Source of the DNA: Trinickia symbiotica
Lineage (GTDB): Bacteria; Pseudomonadota; Gammaproteobacteria; Burkholderiales; Burkholderiaceae
NCBI RefSeq assembly: GCF_002934455.1
Contig: NZ_PTIR01000011.1
Location: 151,471 to 215,470 of the forward strand
Length of the DNA: 64,000 bases
Reading direction: 5' to 3'
Shown in pieces: positions 37,977 through 46,338 of this stretch. Position 1 is the first letter of the stretch. Each line of letters begins with the position of its first letter. A model generated the notes under the pieces. The model was not told the DNA's origin, made no database searches, and saw only the letters and a list, made by a program, of their open reading frames with translations. The position numbers and the translations under genes are program-made.

Positions 37977-38858
37977 ATGGATGATGACGCACTCGTCTTC
38001 AACGGGCTCCGCCCACGATTGCAGAAAATTGCTTATCGAATGCTCGGGTCTGTCGCCGAGGCCGAGGATATCGTGCAGGACGTCTGGCTGCGTTGGCACA
38101 CAGCGGACCGGGAAGCGATCGACAACGCTGAGGCATGGCTGGTTTCGGTCACCACACGGATATCCATCGACCGCCTGCGCGCCGCCAAGGTCCAACGCGA
38201 ACACTACGCTGGCATCTGGTTGCCCGAGCCCGAAATGACGGGCTCGCCGACTACCCCGGAAGAGGCGAAAGAACGTGCCGACGATGTCTCCGTGGCTTTT
38301 CTGTTGCTGCTTGAGCGGCTGACGCCCGAGGCGCGCGCCGCCTTCCTGCTGCGCGAGGTCTTCGACGCCGACTACGCGGAAGTGGCGCAGGCGATCGGCA
38401 AGAGCGAAGCGGCGTGCCGTCAACTGGTCAGCCGTGCAAAAGCACAACTGCGCGACGAGCGGCCACGCTACGCGATTGGTCGCGAAACACATCAGCGCCT
38501 CTTGCAGGCGTTCGTGCAGGCACTCGAGCGCGGCGACTTCCCCTCGATCAACGCGTTTCTTTCCGAAGACGCCATTTTGCTCGGCGATGGCGGCGGCAAA
38601 GTTCAGAGCTTCCCGAAACCGTTGGTGGGCGGTCGACGCATCGCGCAACTTTTCTACGCGTCCTCGCTGCGCTTTGGCAGTCAATTGCACCACGAGCTGG
38701 TACTGCTCAACGGTCAGTGGGCGCTGCTGCGCTTTATTGAAGGCCGACTCGAATCGGCACAGTCGTTCGAAACCGACGGGGCTCGCATCGTTGCCGTGCA
38801 AATTCAGCGCAACCCCGATAAGCTCGCACGCATCGCGGCCGCGCACGGCAATGGTTGA
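37977..38858 (+). CDS. ECF41-group RNA polymerase sigma factor (SigJ type) with SnoaL-like tail
   Basis: 293 residues. The sigma2 region is 'LQKIAYRMLGSVAEAEDIVQDVWLRW' and sigma4 is 'AAFLLREVFDADYAEVAQAIGKSEAACRQLVSRAKAQL'. The C-terminal extension of about 110 residues is a SnoaL-like domain carrying the group's conserved 'DGGGK' and 'NPDKL' motifs. In ECF41 sigma factors this domain replaces an anti-sigma factor and tunes activity (known). No anti-sigma gene is adjacent, as expected. A candidate target promoter lies 20 bp downstream. Confidence 0.92.
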   Translation: MDDDALVFNGLRPRLQKIAYRMLGSVAEAEDIVQDVWLRWHTADREAIDNAEAWLVSVTTRISIDRLRAAKVQREHYAGIWLPEPEMTGSPTTPEEAKERADDVSVAFLLLLERLTPEARAAFLLREVFDADYAEVAQAIGKSEAACRQLVSRAKAQLRDERPRYAIGRETHQRLLQAFVQALERGDFPSINAFLSEDAILLGDGGGKVQSFPKPLVGGRRIAQLFYASSLRFGSQLHHELVLLNGQWALLRFIEGRLESAQSFETDGARIVAVQIQRNPDKLARIAAAHGNG

Positions 38859-38878
38859 CAAAAAATTTTCACGTATCG

Positions 38879-38905
38879 CGTCACAGACGATCGTGCCAAT
38901 ACGTC
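38879..38905 (+). promoter_or_regulatory. Candidate ECF41-dependent promoter
   Basis: CGTCACA (38879-38885) and CGTC (38902-38905) with a 16-bp spacer. This closely matches the reported ECF41 consensus TGTCACA/CGTC (one mismatch). It lies between the sigma factor stop and the LysR start, 31 bp upstream of that ATG. Confidence 0.6.
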
Positions 38906-38936
38906 TAGGAAGCAGGCACTTTACGACTCCGCTTCC

Positions 38937-39950
38937 ATGTCAGACTACTCATCGCGCCTCCCGAGCGGCATCGACGATCCGCTGGCAAGCACCTTTGCGA
39001 CCAGTTACGCCGGCGTCATATCATTCCTGGCCGTCGCCAACGAAGGCAGCTTTGCCCGCGCCGGCGACCGCCTCGGCATCGGCCGCTCGTCCGTTAGTCG
39101 CAACGTGCAGAAACTCGAGGCGCAGCTAGATGCGCGCCTTTTCGTACGCACGACGCGCAGCACCTCATTGACGCGTGAGGGCGAGCTTTTCTATGAAAAC
39201 TGCCAGCCGGGTCTGGCTCGCATCGCACAAGCCCTAGAAGATATGCGGGAGCTGCGCAATGGGCCGCCCCGGGGCCATCTGCGCATCGCCTCGACGCCGG
39301 GCTTTGGCCGTAAAATCGTCGCGCCGCTTTTGCGGGGCTTTCACGCGCGATATCCCGAGATCTCTCTGGAACTATTGCTGAACGACCGGCCTGCGGACTT
39401 CGCCGCCGATCGCGTCGATGTGTCTTTTCGCGACGGACGCATCGAAGACAGCGGCATCGTTGCACGCCGGCTCATTCCGATGCAGATGATTGTTTGCGCG
39501 TCGCCTGCCTATGCGCACCTCTACGGATTGCCGCGCCACATTGGCGACTTGGACGGGCATCGGTGCATCAACCTATTGATGGCGTCCGGCCGCGTCAAAG
39601 AGTGGGAATTCAAAGTCGACGGTCTGCCGCAGCGGCGCCAGCCCATTGCGAGCCATACATTCAACGATCCCGATCTGGTCGTGCAGGCGGCGCTCGACGG
39701 ACTAGGACTTGCGCAGTTGCCCGCCTATCAGGTGCGCGATCTTCTGCGTGACGGACGCCTCGTCAGCTGCCTGATGCGACATGCACCCGACGATGGCGGT
39801 CACTACTTATGCTATCTGAGTCGCAAGCTGCTTCCCGCCCGCATCCGCGTGTTCATCGACTATATGACCGAGCATACAAGGGCGCTCGACCTTCAGCGTC
39901 CTACCGCAACGACTACATTGCAGTCGATTGAGCAGGAGTCGGCTGCCTGA
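38937..39950 (+). CDS. LysR-family regulator (AaeR/DsdC-like group with C-terminal extension)
   Basis: 337 residues. The helix-turn-helix 'GVISFLAVANEGSFARAGDRLGIGRSSVSRNVQKLEAQLDARLF' starts only at about residue 26, so the protein has an extra N-terminal tail. The effector domain contains 'LRIASTPGFGRKIVAPLLRGFHARYPEISLELLLND'. It lies 78 bp after the ECF41 gene on the same strand, with an ECF41-like promoter in between. Its regulated genes are not evident. Confidence 0.87.
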   Translation: MSDYSSRLPSGIDDPLASTFATSYAGVISFLAVANEGSFARAGDRLGIGRSSVSRNVQKLEAQLDARLFVRTTRSTSLTREGELFYENCQPGLARIAQALEDMRELRNGPPRGHLRIASTPGFGRKIVAPLLRGFHARYPEISLELLLNDRPADFAADRVDVSFRDGRIEDSGIVARRLIPMQMIVCASPAYAHLYGLPRHIGDLDGHRCINLLMASGRVKEWEFKVDGLPQRRQPIASHTFNDPDLVVQAALDGLGLAQLPAYQVRDLLRDGRLVSCLMRHAPDDGGHYLCYLSRKLLPARIRVFIDYMTEHTRALDLQRPTATTTLQSIEQESAA

Positions 39951-40044
39951 TATTCCGGCGATTCGCGACTCGATGGACCGAAACTCGACGATGAGATGTC
40001 GCGCCGAGCTGGAAATCGCGCAGCCAACCGTGAGCTGGTCGCCT

Positions 40045-40337
40045 TTATAGCGCAATAGTCTCCAGCGCCGGATCCTCGTGCGTCTCACCCAGCATCGATC
40101 GGAGGTCACGCTCGATCAAGGCGCACATCGTCGAAATTGGCACATCGTTGGCCCCACCCTCGAACGGATTAGTACAACGATCGTCAACGGCACCGATAGC
40201 CAGGTCATCGCGCAGAACTTGAACAGGATGACGGGTATCGAGCCACAAATGACGAGCGCGTAGATTTGCCGCCGCGTCCAGACCAGGAACTCGGACAACC
40301 TATAGGATTTGCCAAGGTGCATGTCGATTCCCGCCAC
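40045..40337 (-). pseudogene. Bestrophin-family (YneE-like) channel gene, internally deleted
   Basis: One frame starting at 40337 encodes a bestrophin-like N-terminus ('YRLSEFLVWTRRQIYALVICGSIPVILF', 'WLSVPLTIVVLI'). A second frame ending at 40045 encodes the family C-terminus ('NPFEGGANDVPISTMCALIERDLRSMLGET'). The two meet near 40175-40185. A full protein has about 300 residues, so around 200 residues are missing and the frame is broken. This looks like a deletion remnant. Confidence 0.7.
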
Positions 40338-40348
40338 CGATTGGGCGA

Positions 40349-40921
40349 TCAGTCCGCCGGCCGGTGAAACGTCGCGACGTAGTGCGCTTGAGCGATAACT
40401 TTTCCATGCATCTGATAAGCGACGAGCGCCGGACTCGATGCCGCCTTCACATCGATACTCGGGACTGCGAGCGCCGATGCAGTGACGACGTATCGATGCG
40501 ATTCGCCTTCAGGCGGACAAGGTCCGCCGTACCTGGAATCGCCGAAGTCCGTCAGCGTTTCGACGGCGCCCGCGGGCAACAGCGTCGGGTTGCCCGAGGC
40601 GCCCTTTTCGATCGACGTATCCGACCCGGGAATGTTGACGACTTCCCAATGCGTCCAGCCGAGTCCACCCGTCGGCGCATCCGGGTCGTAGATCGTGACG
40701 ACAATGCTCTTCGTGCCGCGAGGAACATGGGACCACGAGATGTGGGGCGAAACGTTGGCCCCGTGACATCCAAATCCGCCGTAGACCTGTTCGCTCATGA
40801 ACTGTCCGCGATCCAGGTCGTCCACCTGCACGGAAAAGCGCTCGGCAAGAGCGATTGCGGGCACGATTGCCAAAAGTGCTGAAGAGCAGAGAGCTGCTCG
40901 CAAAACGCCGTTGAGGCCCAT
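40349..40921 (-). CDS. PEBP-family protein (YbhB/YbcL type), exported
   Basis: 190 residues with a signal peptide (about 1-26, ending 'ALAE'). The phosphatidylethanolamine-binding protein core shows 'CHGANVSPHISWSHVPRGTKSIVVTIYDPDAPTG', 'GWTHWEVVNIP' and 'YGGPCPPEGESHRYVV', which line the anion-binding pocket. Bacterial members have no settled function. It lies 11 bp downstream of the bestrophin remnant in the same orientation. Confidence 0.88.
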   Translation of the reverse strand: MGLNGVLRAALCSSALLAIVPAIALAERFSVQVDDLDRGQFMSEQVYGGFGCHGANVSPHISWSHVPRGTKSIVVTIYDPDAPTGGLGWTHWEVVNIPGSDTSIEKGASGNPTLLPAGAVETLTDFGDSRYGGPCPPEGESHRYVVTASALAVPSIDVKAASSPALVAYQMHGKVIAQAHYVATFHRPAD

Positions 40922-41276
40922 AGTGAGTTCCGTTGCGACTTACCCAAGATGTTGAGGATCGATGGATGTGCCTGATCGACGTTGGCAGGATCGCTTGCGC
41001 GGCCATCGTCGAAACGGATTGTAGGTATGGACGCCGAACGGCAGTAGCCCCGCGAAGGGGTTCACCGTGTTGCCGCGAAAACAACAATCGGCTTGCGTCT
41101 CTCTGAAGTTCGTTCGAGCTTGCGAGACGCGGATCAAAGCTAGGCCGACCCGATGACGGATAGGCCCAGCCCAGACTCGTCGCGCCTCAGAACATATGGC
41201 GCTCGGCTGCTTTGCGAGGGGCGATGGACGCGCATCCGGATCAGTACCCGATCGGGGCGCGTCGTCGCTATCCGGC
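40922..41276. other. Intergenic, no gene recognised
   Basis: 355 bp between two minus-strand genes. Short overlapping frames exist on both strands, but none has family resemblance or a convincing ribosome site. Confidence 0.45.
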
Positions 41277-41843
41277 TTACCGCGAATCAGTGCGCTGGGC
41301 CAGTGCGCTCGTATCGAGTCGCTGTAGAAGCTGGTATCCCTCCGCCCAGTCTTCCAGTTGGCTGGCGGCGTTGATATGCCCGTGTGCTCCCACGTCGACG
41401 AACTCGCTGCCCCATATGTTTGCACAGGACTGCGCATGACCGATCGATCCATACGGATCGTCGCTGCTTGCAACGACAATGCTGGGAAACGGCAATCTCG
41501 AGGACGGCACAGCCGAAAACCCGACCGTGAAAGCGCGCGGAAATGCGGGCGCCGACGGATCTGGAACGGCTACGAGCAGCGCCCCTCGAATGGCGCGCGC
41601 GTGCCGCGCGGCCCAATGCGCCACCGCCAGGCAACCGAGACTGTGAGCAACGACGATGACATCGGGGCCGAGCGCCCTCACCTCATTATCGATCGCCGCC
41701 ACCCATTCGTCGCAAACGGCGTGATCCCAGTCTTCGACCTTGATGCGAGACCAGTTCCCCGGTTTCGTCGCCTCCCAGAGGCTTTGCCAGTGGGTTGGTC
41801 CCGAATTCCCGTAACCGGGCACGATCAGGAAGCGTCGACTCAT
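41277..41843 (-). CDS. Small serine hydrolase (RBBP9/YdeN family)
   Basis: 188 residues with an alpha/beta-hydrolase fold. 'FLIVPGYGNSGPTHWQSLWE' is the family N-terminus. The nucleophile is in 'VAHSLGC', the acid in 'VASSDDPY' and the histidine in 'GAHGHINAAS'. It is cytoplasmic. The substrate of bacterial members is generally unknown. Confidence 0.87.
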   Translation of the reverse strand: MSRRFLIVPGYGNSGPTHWQSLWEATKPGNWSRIKVEDWDHAVCDEWVAAIDNEVRALGPDVIVVAHSLGCLAVAHWAARHARAIRGALLVAVPDPSAPAFPRAFTVGFSAVPSSRLPFPSIVVASSDDPYGSIGHAQSCANIWGSEFVDVGAHGHINAASQLEDWAEGYQLLQRLDTSALAQRTDSR

Positions 41844-41955
41844 CTTTTTTCTCCGTGAAAGGGCGTCCCAGTGTAAGACCTGACGGTCTCTGTCAGAATA
41901 ACCGAGCCGATGAATTGTTCGTCATCTGGCGCTTCGAATGCGCGGAGGTACAGCC

Positions 41956-42336
41956 ATGAGCATCGCTTTGAATCACACCATCGTTTATGCCCACGATAGG
42001 GACGCGTCCGCAACGTTTCTCACCGAGATTCTAGGGCTCCCCAAGCCCACGCCGTTTGGGCCGTTTCTCACGGTGCATCTCAGCAACGACGTAACGATGG
42101 ACTTCATGGAATCCGACGATCGGATAACGGCGCAGCACTATGCCTTCCTTGTCAGTGAAGCCGAATTCAGCGAGATCATGGAGCGCATTCAGGACCGCAA
42201 GCTGCGGTATTGGGCCGACCCTGCCCAACGACGCGAAGGCGAGATCAGTACCCGTGACGGCGGTCTTGGCGCGTATTTCGAGGATCCGAATGGCCATCTG
42301 CTCGAAATCATTACGCGGCCCTATGGCGGGCATTAG
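41956..42336 (+). CDS. VOC-family (glyoxalase-like) protein
   Basis: 126 residues. Conserved beta-alpha-beta-beta-beta elements are seen in 'LNHTIVYAHDRDASATFLTEILGLP' and 'GLGAYFEDPNGHLLEIITRP', where His and Glu are likely metal ligands. GGAGG precedes the ATG. Members include glyoxalases, dioxygenases and resistance proteins; no specific reaction can be assigned. Confidence 0.85.
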   Translation: MSIALNHTIVYAHDRDASATFLTEILGLPKPTPFGPFLTVHLSNDVTMDFMESDDRITAQHYAFLVSEAEFSEIMERIQDRKLRYWADPAQRREGEISTRDGGLGAYFEDPNGHLLEIITRPYGGH

Positions 42337-42430
42337 AGAGCCACGCCGCTGTTCAGCGGGCGAGCGCGCAGTGGGAAGCTGGCGTGCCGATCGTCGCCGT
42401 TTCGGGCACCCGCAGCCCCCACAATCCCCA

Positions 42431-42458
42431 TTGACAAACGTACCAAATTTGGTACGAT
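42431..42458 (+). promoter_or_regulatory. Promoter and palindromic operator of the HigBA-like operon
   Basis: TTGACA (42431-42436) and TACGAT (42453-42458) with a 16-bp spacer form a sigma70-like promoter. The spacer and -10 box are covered by an 18-bp perfect palindrome CGTACCAAATTTGGTACG (42439-42456). Antitoxin binding there would block transcription, the usual autoregulation of toxin-antitoxin operons. Confidence 0.8.
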
Positions 42459-42486
42459 AGCAACGTTCCCAGATTCTGCTTCCTGC

Positions 42487-42891
42487 ATGGCCCCTCCCGA
42501 TCGCGTGCTCTTTGTCTATCTCTATCGATCAGAAAATGGCAATGAGCCCGTTCGCGAGTGGCTTCGTGGGCTGGATATCGAAGACCGAAAGTCCATCGGC
42601 GACGACGTCAAAACCGTCGAGCTTGGCTGGCCGATCGGAATGCCTTTGGTCCGAAAGATGGAGGCAGACATCTGGGAGGTCCGGGTTGACTTGCGGCAGC
42701 GGATTGCCCGGGTGCTTTTCACGGTCATTGGCGACAAGATGGTTTTGCTCCACGGCTTCATTAAGAAGTCGCAGCAAACGCCTGCGTCCGACCTGAAACT
42801 CGCCCGTACAAGAATGCGGCAAGCTCACGACGCGGCAACTGCGAAGCAATTGAAGGAGTCCCCACATGGCAAACAAGCACGTCGGAAGTAG
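42487..42891 (+). CDS. HigB/RelE-like toxin (Gp49 family)
   Basis: 134 residues. 'PVREWLRGLDIEDRKSIGDDVKTVELGW', 'LVRKMEADIWEVRVDLRQRIARVLFTV' and 'MVLLHGFIKKSQQTP' are signatures of the HigB/Gp49 RelE-superfamily mRNA interferases, which cut ribosome-bound mRNA. The toxin gene precedes the antitoxin gene, as in higBA. Overlap with the antitoxin gene is 26 bp. Confidence 0.88.
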   Translation: MAPPDRVLFVYLYRSENGNEPVREWLRGLDIEDRKSIGDDVKTVELGWPIGMPLVRKMEADIWEVRVDLRQRIARVLFTVIGDKMVLLHGFIKKSQQTPASDLKLARTRMRQAHDAATAKQLKESPHGKQARRK

Positions 42892-43150
42892 CTTCGACGA
42901 CTTCCTCGCCGAAGAAGGTCGGCTCGAGGAAGCCACAGCTACCGCCATGAAGAGAATCATCGCGTGGCAAATCGCGCATGAAATGAAGGCTCAAAAACTG
43001 TCCAAAACAGCGATGGCGGAACGCATGCACACGAGCCGGGCAGCGTTAAATCGCTTGCTGGACGAGGAAGACACAAGCCTTACATTGACAACGCTGGCGA
43101 GCGCTCTTACGGCGCTAGGCAAACGAATGGAATTTAAGCTCGCAGCCTGA
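42866..43150 (+). CDS. HigA-like XRE-family antitoxin
   Basis: 94 residues with a helix-turn-helix 'AEEGRLEEATATAMKRIIAWQIAHEMKAQKLSKTAMAERMHTSRAALNRLLDEED' (cut here to its key part: 'SKTAMAERMHTSRAALNRL'). It neutralises the preceding toxin and should bind the palindrome at 42439-42456. A terminator follows within 60 bp. Confidence 0.88.
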   Translation: MANKHVGSSFDDFLAEEGRLEEATATAMKRIIAWQIAHEMKAQKLSKTAMAERMHTSRAALNRLLDEEDTSLTLTTLASALTALGKRMEFKLAA

Positions 43151-43187
43151 CAACCTCGCACAGCAAGCTCTTCGACCACCCAAACAT

Positions 43188-43209
43188 AAGCCCGCCTAAT
43201 GCGGGCTTT
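43188..43209 (+). terminator. Rho-independent terminator of the HigBA-like operon
   Basis: AAGCCCGC (43188-43195) pairs with GCGGGCTT (43201-43208) around a 5-nt loop and is followed by a short T stretch. Confidence 0.75.
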
Positions 43210-43291
43210 GTCGCATTCGACTCGTCCGATCAGCGCGGCAGTGAGCGCACCGCCTTCAGCGCCGCCGACACCGTGTTGTACGTGATGCGAC

Positions 43292-43338
43292 GCATAACCT
43301 AATGTAATAGCCGCCGGAAAATAAAGCGCATTGACGCT
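43292..43338. repeat. 47-bp promoter-region repeat, copy A (upstream of the reductase gene)
   Basis: Aligns without gaps to 46214-46260 with 37 of 47 positions identical. It contains GCATAAC, GTAAT, AAATAAAGCGC and TTGACGCT. The remaining 43210-43538 region holds no gene that I can recognise. Likely a regulatory module shared with the Rieske oxygenase gene. Confidence 0.75.
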
Positions 43339-43538
43339 GCCCTCGCCGCCCACCAATACTCGGATCATAGCGAAGGCACTCTGATCCTCGAACCGCAACA
43401 TCAGAAGAAGCGCCCGGTCGCACGTACCGGACGGCGCCCAGCTTTCGCGATTGATGACAGCGCACGCTGAGCAGTTCACGCGCTGGTAGACAGCCAGCCG
43501 AATGAGCGCGCAAGGTGTCCCGATGGAAAGTTGAGGCT

Positions 43539-44695
43539 ATGAACTCGGTAGAAAGAATGTTCGTCCCTGAGCAGCAAGCGGAAGATCGGCTCTCGAATGC
43601 GAGCACCTGGGAGAGCGGCACGAAATTTTGGGCGAGCAGCGAGGAACAGATCCTGACGTGTGCTCGTGTGGTAGACGAGACCGACGATGTCAAAAGCTTC
43701 GAATTCCGCGTGGGCGACGGCACGCCGGTTCGCTTCGAACCGGGTCAGTTCATGACCGTGTCGGCAAGCGTACAAGGTCCGACGGTCAAGCGCTGCTACA
43801 CGATTTCGTCTCCGCCGACGCGGCCGTATCTGTTGTCGATTACCGTAAAGCGAGTGTGCCGGGCGGCATCGTGTCCAACTGGCTTCACGACAACATGAAA
43901 CTCGGCAGCCAGTTGCGCGCGTACGGCCCGTCCGGCAGCTTCACGCCGACAGTAGCGCCCGCCGCCAAACAATCGCTTTACCTGTCCGCCGGTTCGGGCG
44001 TCACGCCGCTGATGTCGATGACGCGTGCGAGCATCGATCTTGGTCTCGATCGTGACATCGTCTTCGTTCACAGTGCAAGGACGCCGGCGGATATCGTCTT
44101 CCGCAAAGAACTCGAAAGGCTCGTGGCGCTGTCGCCTCGCCTGCGCACATTCTTCCTTTGCGAAGGGATCGGAAACGAAAGCGATTGGTCGGGACCCATC
44201 GGCCGCCTCAGTCTGCAGCAACTTTCCGAATGGGTACCGGACTACGCCGAGCGCGAGGTGTTCACTTGCGGTCCCGCCGGCTATATGAAAGCCGCGCAGA
44301 CATTGCTGCGCGAAGGCGGTCACAACCCGGCGCGCTATCACCAGGAAAGCTTCGATTTCTCGGCGGGTGCGGCAACTGTGGAGACGGCACACACGGCGGA
44401 AACCGCCGCGCCACAGGTCGATGCATCGCAAGAGACGTTCACCGTGAAACTCTCGCGCTCGTCGAGGACGTTCAAGATGAGGGCCTCCGAAACCGTGCTC
44501 GCCGCTGCGAAAAAGGCCGGCGTCGCGATCCCCTCGTCTTGCAGCCAAGGCATCTGCGGCACGTGCAAGACGAAGGTGCTCGAAGGCGAGGTCGACATGA
44601 AGCACAACGGCGGCATTCGCGATCGAGAAGTCCAGAAAGGATTTCGCTTGCTCTGCTGCAGCCGGCCGACGTCGGACTTGGTGCTCGAACTGTAG
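43539..44695 (+). pseudogene. Rieske-oxygenase partner reductase (GbcB/hybrid ferredoxin reductase type), frameshifted
   Basis: The N-terminal frame (from 43539) encodes 'TKFWASSEEQILTCARVVDETDDVKSF', 'FEPGQFMTVSA', 'RCYTISSPP' (FAD-binding), then shifts after 'LLSITVKRV'. The second frame continues exactly with 'PGGIVSNWLHDNMKLGSQL', NAD-binding 'SAGSGVTPLMSM', 'VFTCGPAGYM', and a C-terminal [2Fe-2S] domain 'SCSQGICGTCK' to 'LLCCSRP'. An extra GT/TG dinucleotide at about 43854-43858 (CGAGTGTGCC) explains the break. The complete protein would have about 384 residues and pass electrons from NAD(P)H to a Rieske monooxygenase. It is a disrupted gene or a sequencing error. Confidence 0.85.
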
Positions 44696-44814
44696 TCACC
44701 CCCAGTTCGTCGACGAAAACACGAGCGATGTAGTCACGGCATGTTTTGAAGCGGGTTACACCCGTCGAACCCGCTTATCCCCCGAAAAAGCATGATCATT
44801 GAAGGAGACGCAGT

Positions 44815-45090
44815 ATGGCGGCCGACCAGCTTTCCGATGCACACAGCACAGTTCAAGCGGGCGGTAAGGAGGCGATCTTGCGCGAGGTACGAGCGTATCG
44901 GCTCGCTCGCGTGCAGGAGCAACTGCTCAAACATCAATGCCCGGCGATCCTGCTGTACGACCCGGTGAACATCCGCTATGCGACCGATTCGTCCAACACG
45001 CAGGGCGTCAAGCTCGAACAGCAAGTCGTACTCACAGAGCACGGTTACGTCTCGCTCACTGATTGCAGCTTCGAAACCGACTGGCTGTAG
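44815..45090 (+). pseudogene. Truncated M24 (creatinase/DddP-like) peptidase, N-terminal fragment
   Basis: 91 residues. 'VRAYRLARVQEQLLKHQCPAILLYDPVNIRYATDSSNTQG' is the N-terminal domain of M24-family proteins of the creatinase, prolidase and DddP type. Intact members have about 400 or more residues; the whole metal-binding pita-bread domain is absent. GGAG precedes the ATG. It follows the frameshifted reductase, consistent with decay of this cluster. Confidence 0.75.
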
Positions 45091-45137
45091 GCGTTGCAAT
45101 TCAAGCACGCTTTCAGAGCTTCATAGCGCTTAGCCGC

Positions 45138-46058
45138 CTAGCTAATAGCGCCATCCTCCCGCAGCCAGTCGATCAATCGCGCGACGGCCGGCGTCATCGT
45201 CCGGCCGTGAGGGACGATGACGTAGTAGGCGTCGCGCGGTTTGCACGATGCGCTCGTCAAGCGCACGAGTTCGCCTTTTTCCAAGAGGTCGTGCACCAGA
45301 CGGCTCCAGCCCAGCGCGACGCCTTGGCCATATCTCGCCGCTTGCACGGCATCCGTGTACAAGCTGCTGCGCAGCACGTAGTTCAACTTCGCCGGACGAT
45401 GCCCTGCGGATCGAAACCACGCCTCCCACCCCATCCAGCCCTCGTACGTCGAGTCCGATTCGATGAGCGGCAGAGCAGCCAGCGCCTCGAGCGAGTCCGA
45501 TATTTCGTTCTCCTCAAGAAAGCGCGGAGAGCAAACGGGAAACACTTCTTCGTCGAACAACAACGTGGAGGTGCCGTCGCCCCAGTTGCCATCACCGTAT
45601 CGCACCGCAACATCGACCTCGACATGGCGAATGTCCGCGGTGAACATCTGCGTGCTCAACCGCAACAGCAAGGGCGGATCAAGGCGCTTAAGGTTCGGCA
45701 GCCTCGGCAGCAATCGCAGTTGCGCAAACGGCGCCGTCGCAGCGAGCACGAGTTCTTGCTGCTCCGCACCGATCGACAGACGATCGAATACGCCCGCGAT
45801 CTTCTGCATTGATTCGGACACGACCACAAAGAGTGCTTCGCCCTCGGCGGTCAACGCGATGGAGCGGTGCAAGCGATGGAATAAGCGTACGCCCAACGCT
45901 CCCTCCAGAAACCGTACCTGCCTGCTGACCGCTGCCTGGGTCACGCCCAATTCAGTCGCTGCACGCGTAAAGCTGCCCAAGCGCGCCACCGCCTCGAATT
46001 CAATCAGTGCGGTCAAGGACGGTACGATGCGTCGATATCCCTTAATTGCCCTTGTCAT
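45138..46058 (-). CDS. LysR-family regulator (GcvA-like)
   Basis: 306 residues. Helix-turn-helix 'LIEFEAVARLGSFTRAATELGVTQAAVSRQVRFLEGALG' and a GcvA-type effector domain ('DIRHVEVDVAVRYGDGNWGDG', 'AARYGQGVALGWSRLV'). It is divergent from the Rieske oxygenase gene, separated by 280 bp that include repeat copy B. It is a good candidate for the factor recognising the 47-bp repeat (inference). Confidence 0.9.
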   Translation of the reverse strand: MTRAIKGYRRIVPSLTALIEFEAVARLGSFTRAATELGVTQAAVSRQVRFLEGALGVRLFHRLHRSIALTAEGEALFVVVSESMQKIAGVFDRLSIGAEQQELVLAATAPFAQLRLLPRLPNLKRLDPPLLLRLSTQMFTADIRHVEVDVAVRYGDGNWGDGTSTLLFDEEVFPVCSPRFLEENEISDSLEALAALPLIESDSTYEGWMGWEAWFRSAGHRPAKLNYVLRSSLYTDAVQAARYGQGVALGWSRLVHDLLEKGELVRLTSASCKPRDAYYVIVPHGRTMTPAVARLIDWLREDGAIS

Positions 46059-46213
46059 TTTGCCTCTGTTTGCCCCATTTCATGCCTCGTCCGCCGGAAG
46101 ATCGCCTGTTTTCCAAGGGCGCCTTAAGTCGGCGCATCCGGTACCGAATGCCCCGGGGCCCTCTCCCGCACGAGGAGGCAGGGGAAAGCCTACCGAAAAC
46201 CCCGTCCAGTGCT

Positions 46214-46260
46214 GCATAACATAAAGTAATGCGATGCGAAAAATAAAGCGCGTTGACGCT
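46214..46260. repeat. 47-bp promoter-region repeat, copy B (upstream of the Rieske oxygenase gene)
   Basis: 37 of 47 bases match copy A at 43292-43338 with no gaps. A further partial copy of its left part, GCATAAC followed by CAATGCAAC, lies at 46286-46302. Both are upstream of the oxygenase ATG at 46339. Confidence 0.75.
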
Positions 46261-46338
46261 ACTTTTCGCCGCTCCAATACTGCCCGCATAACTCAATGCA
46301 ACGCACTGGGAAAAATATCTACCTATTGGAGGCCCGCC

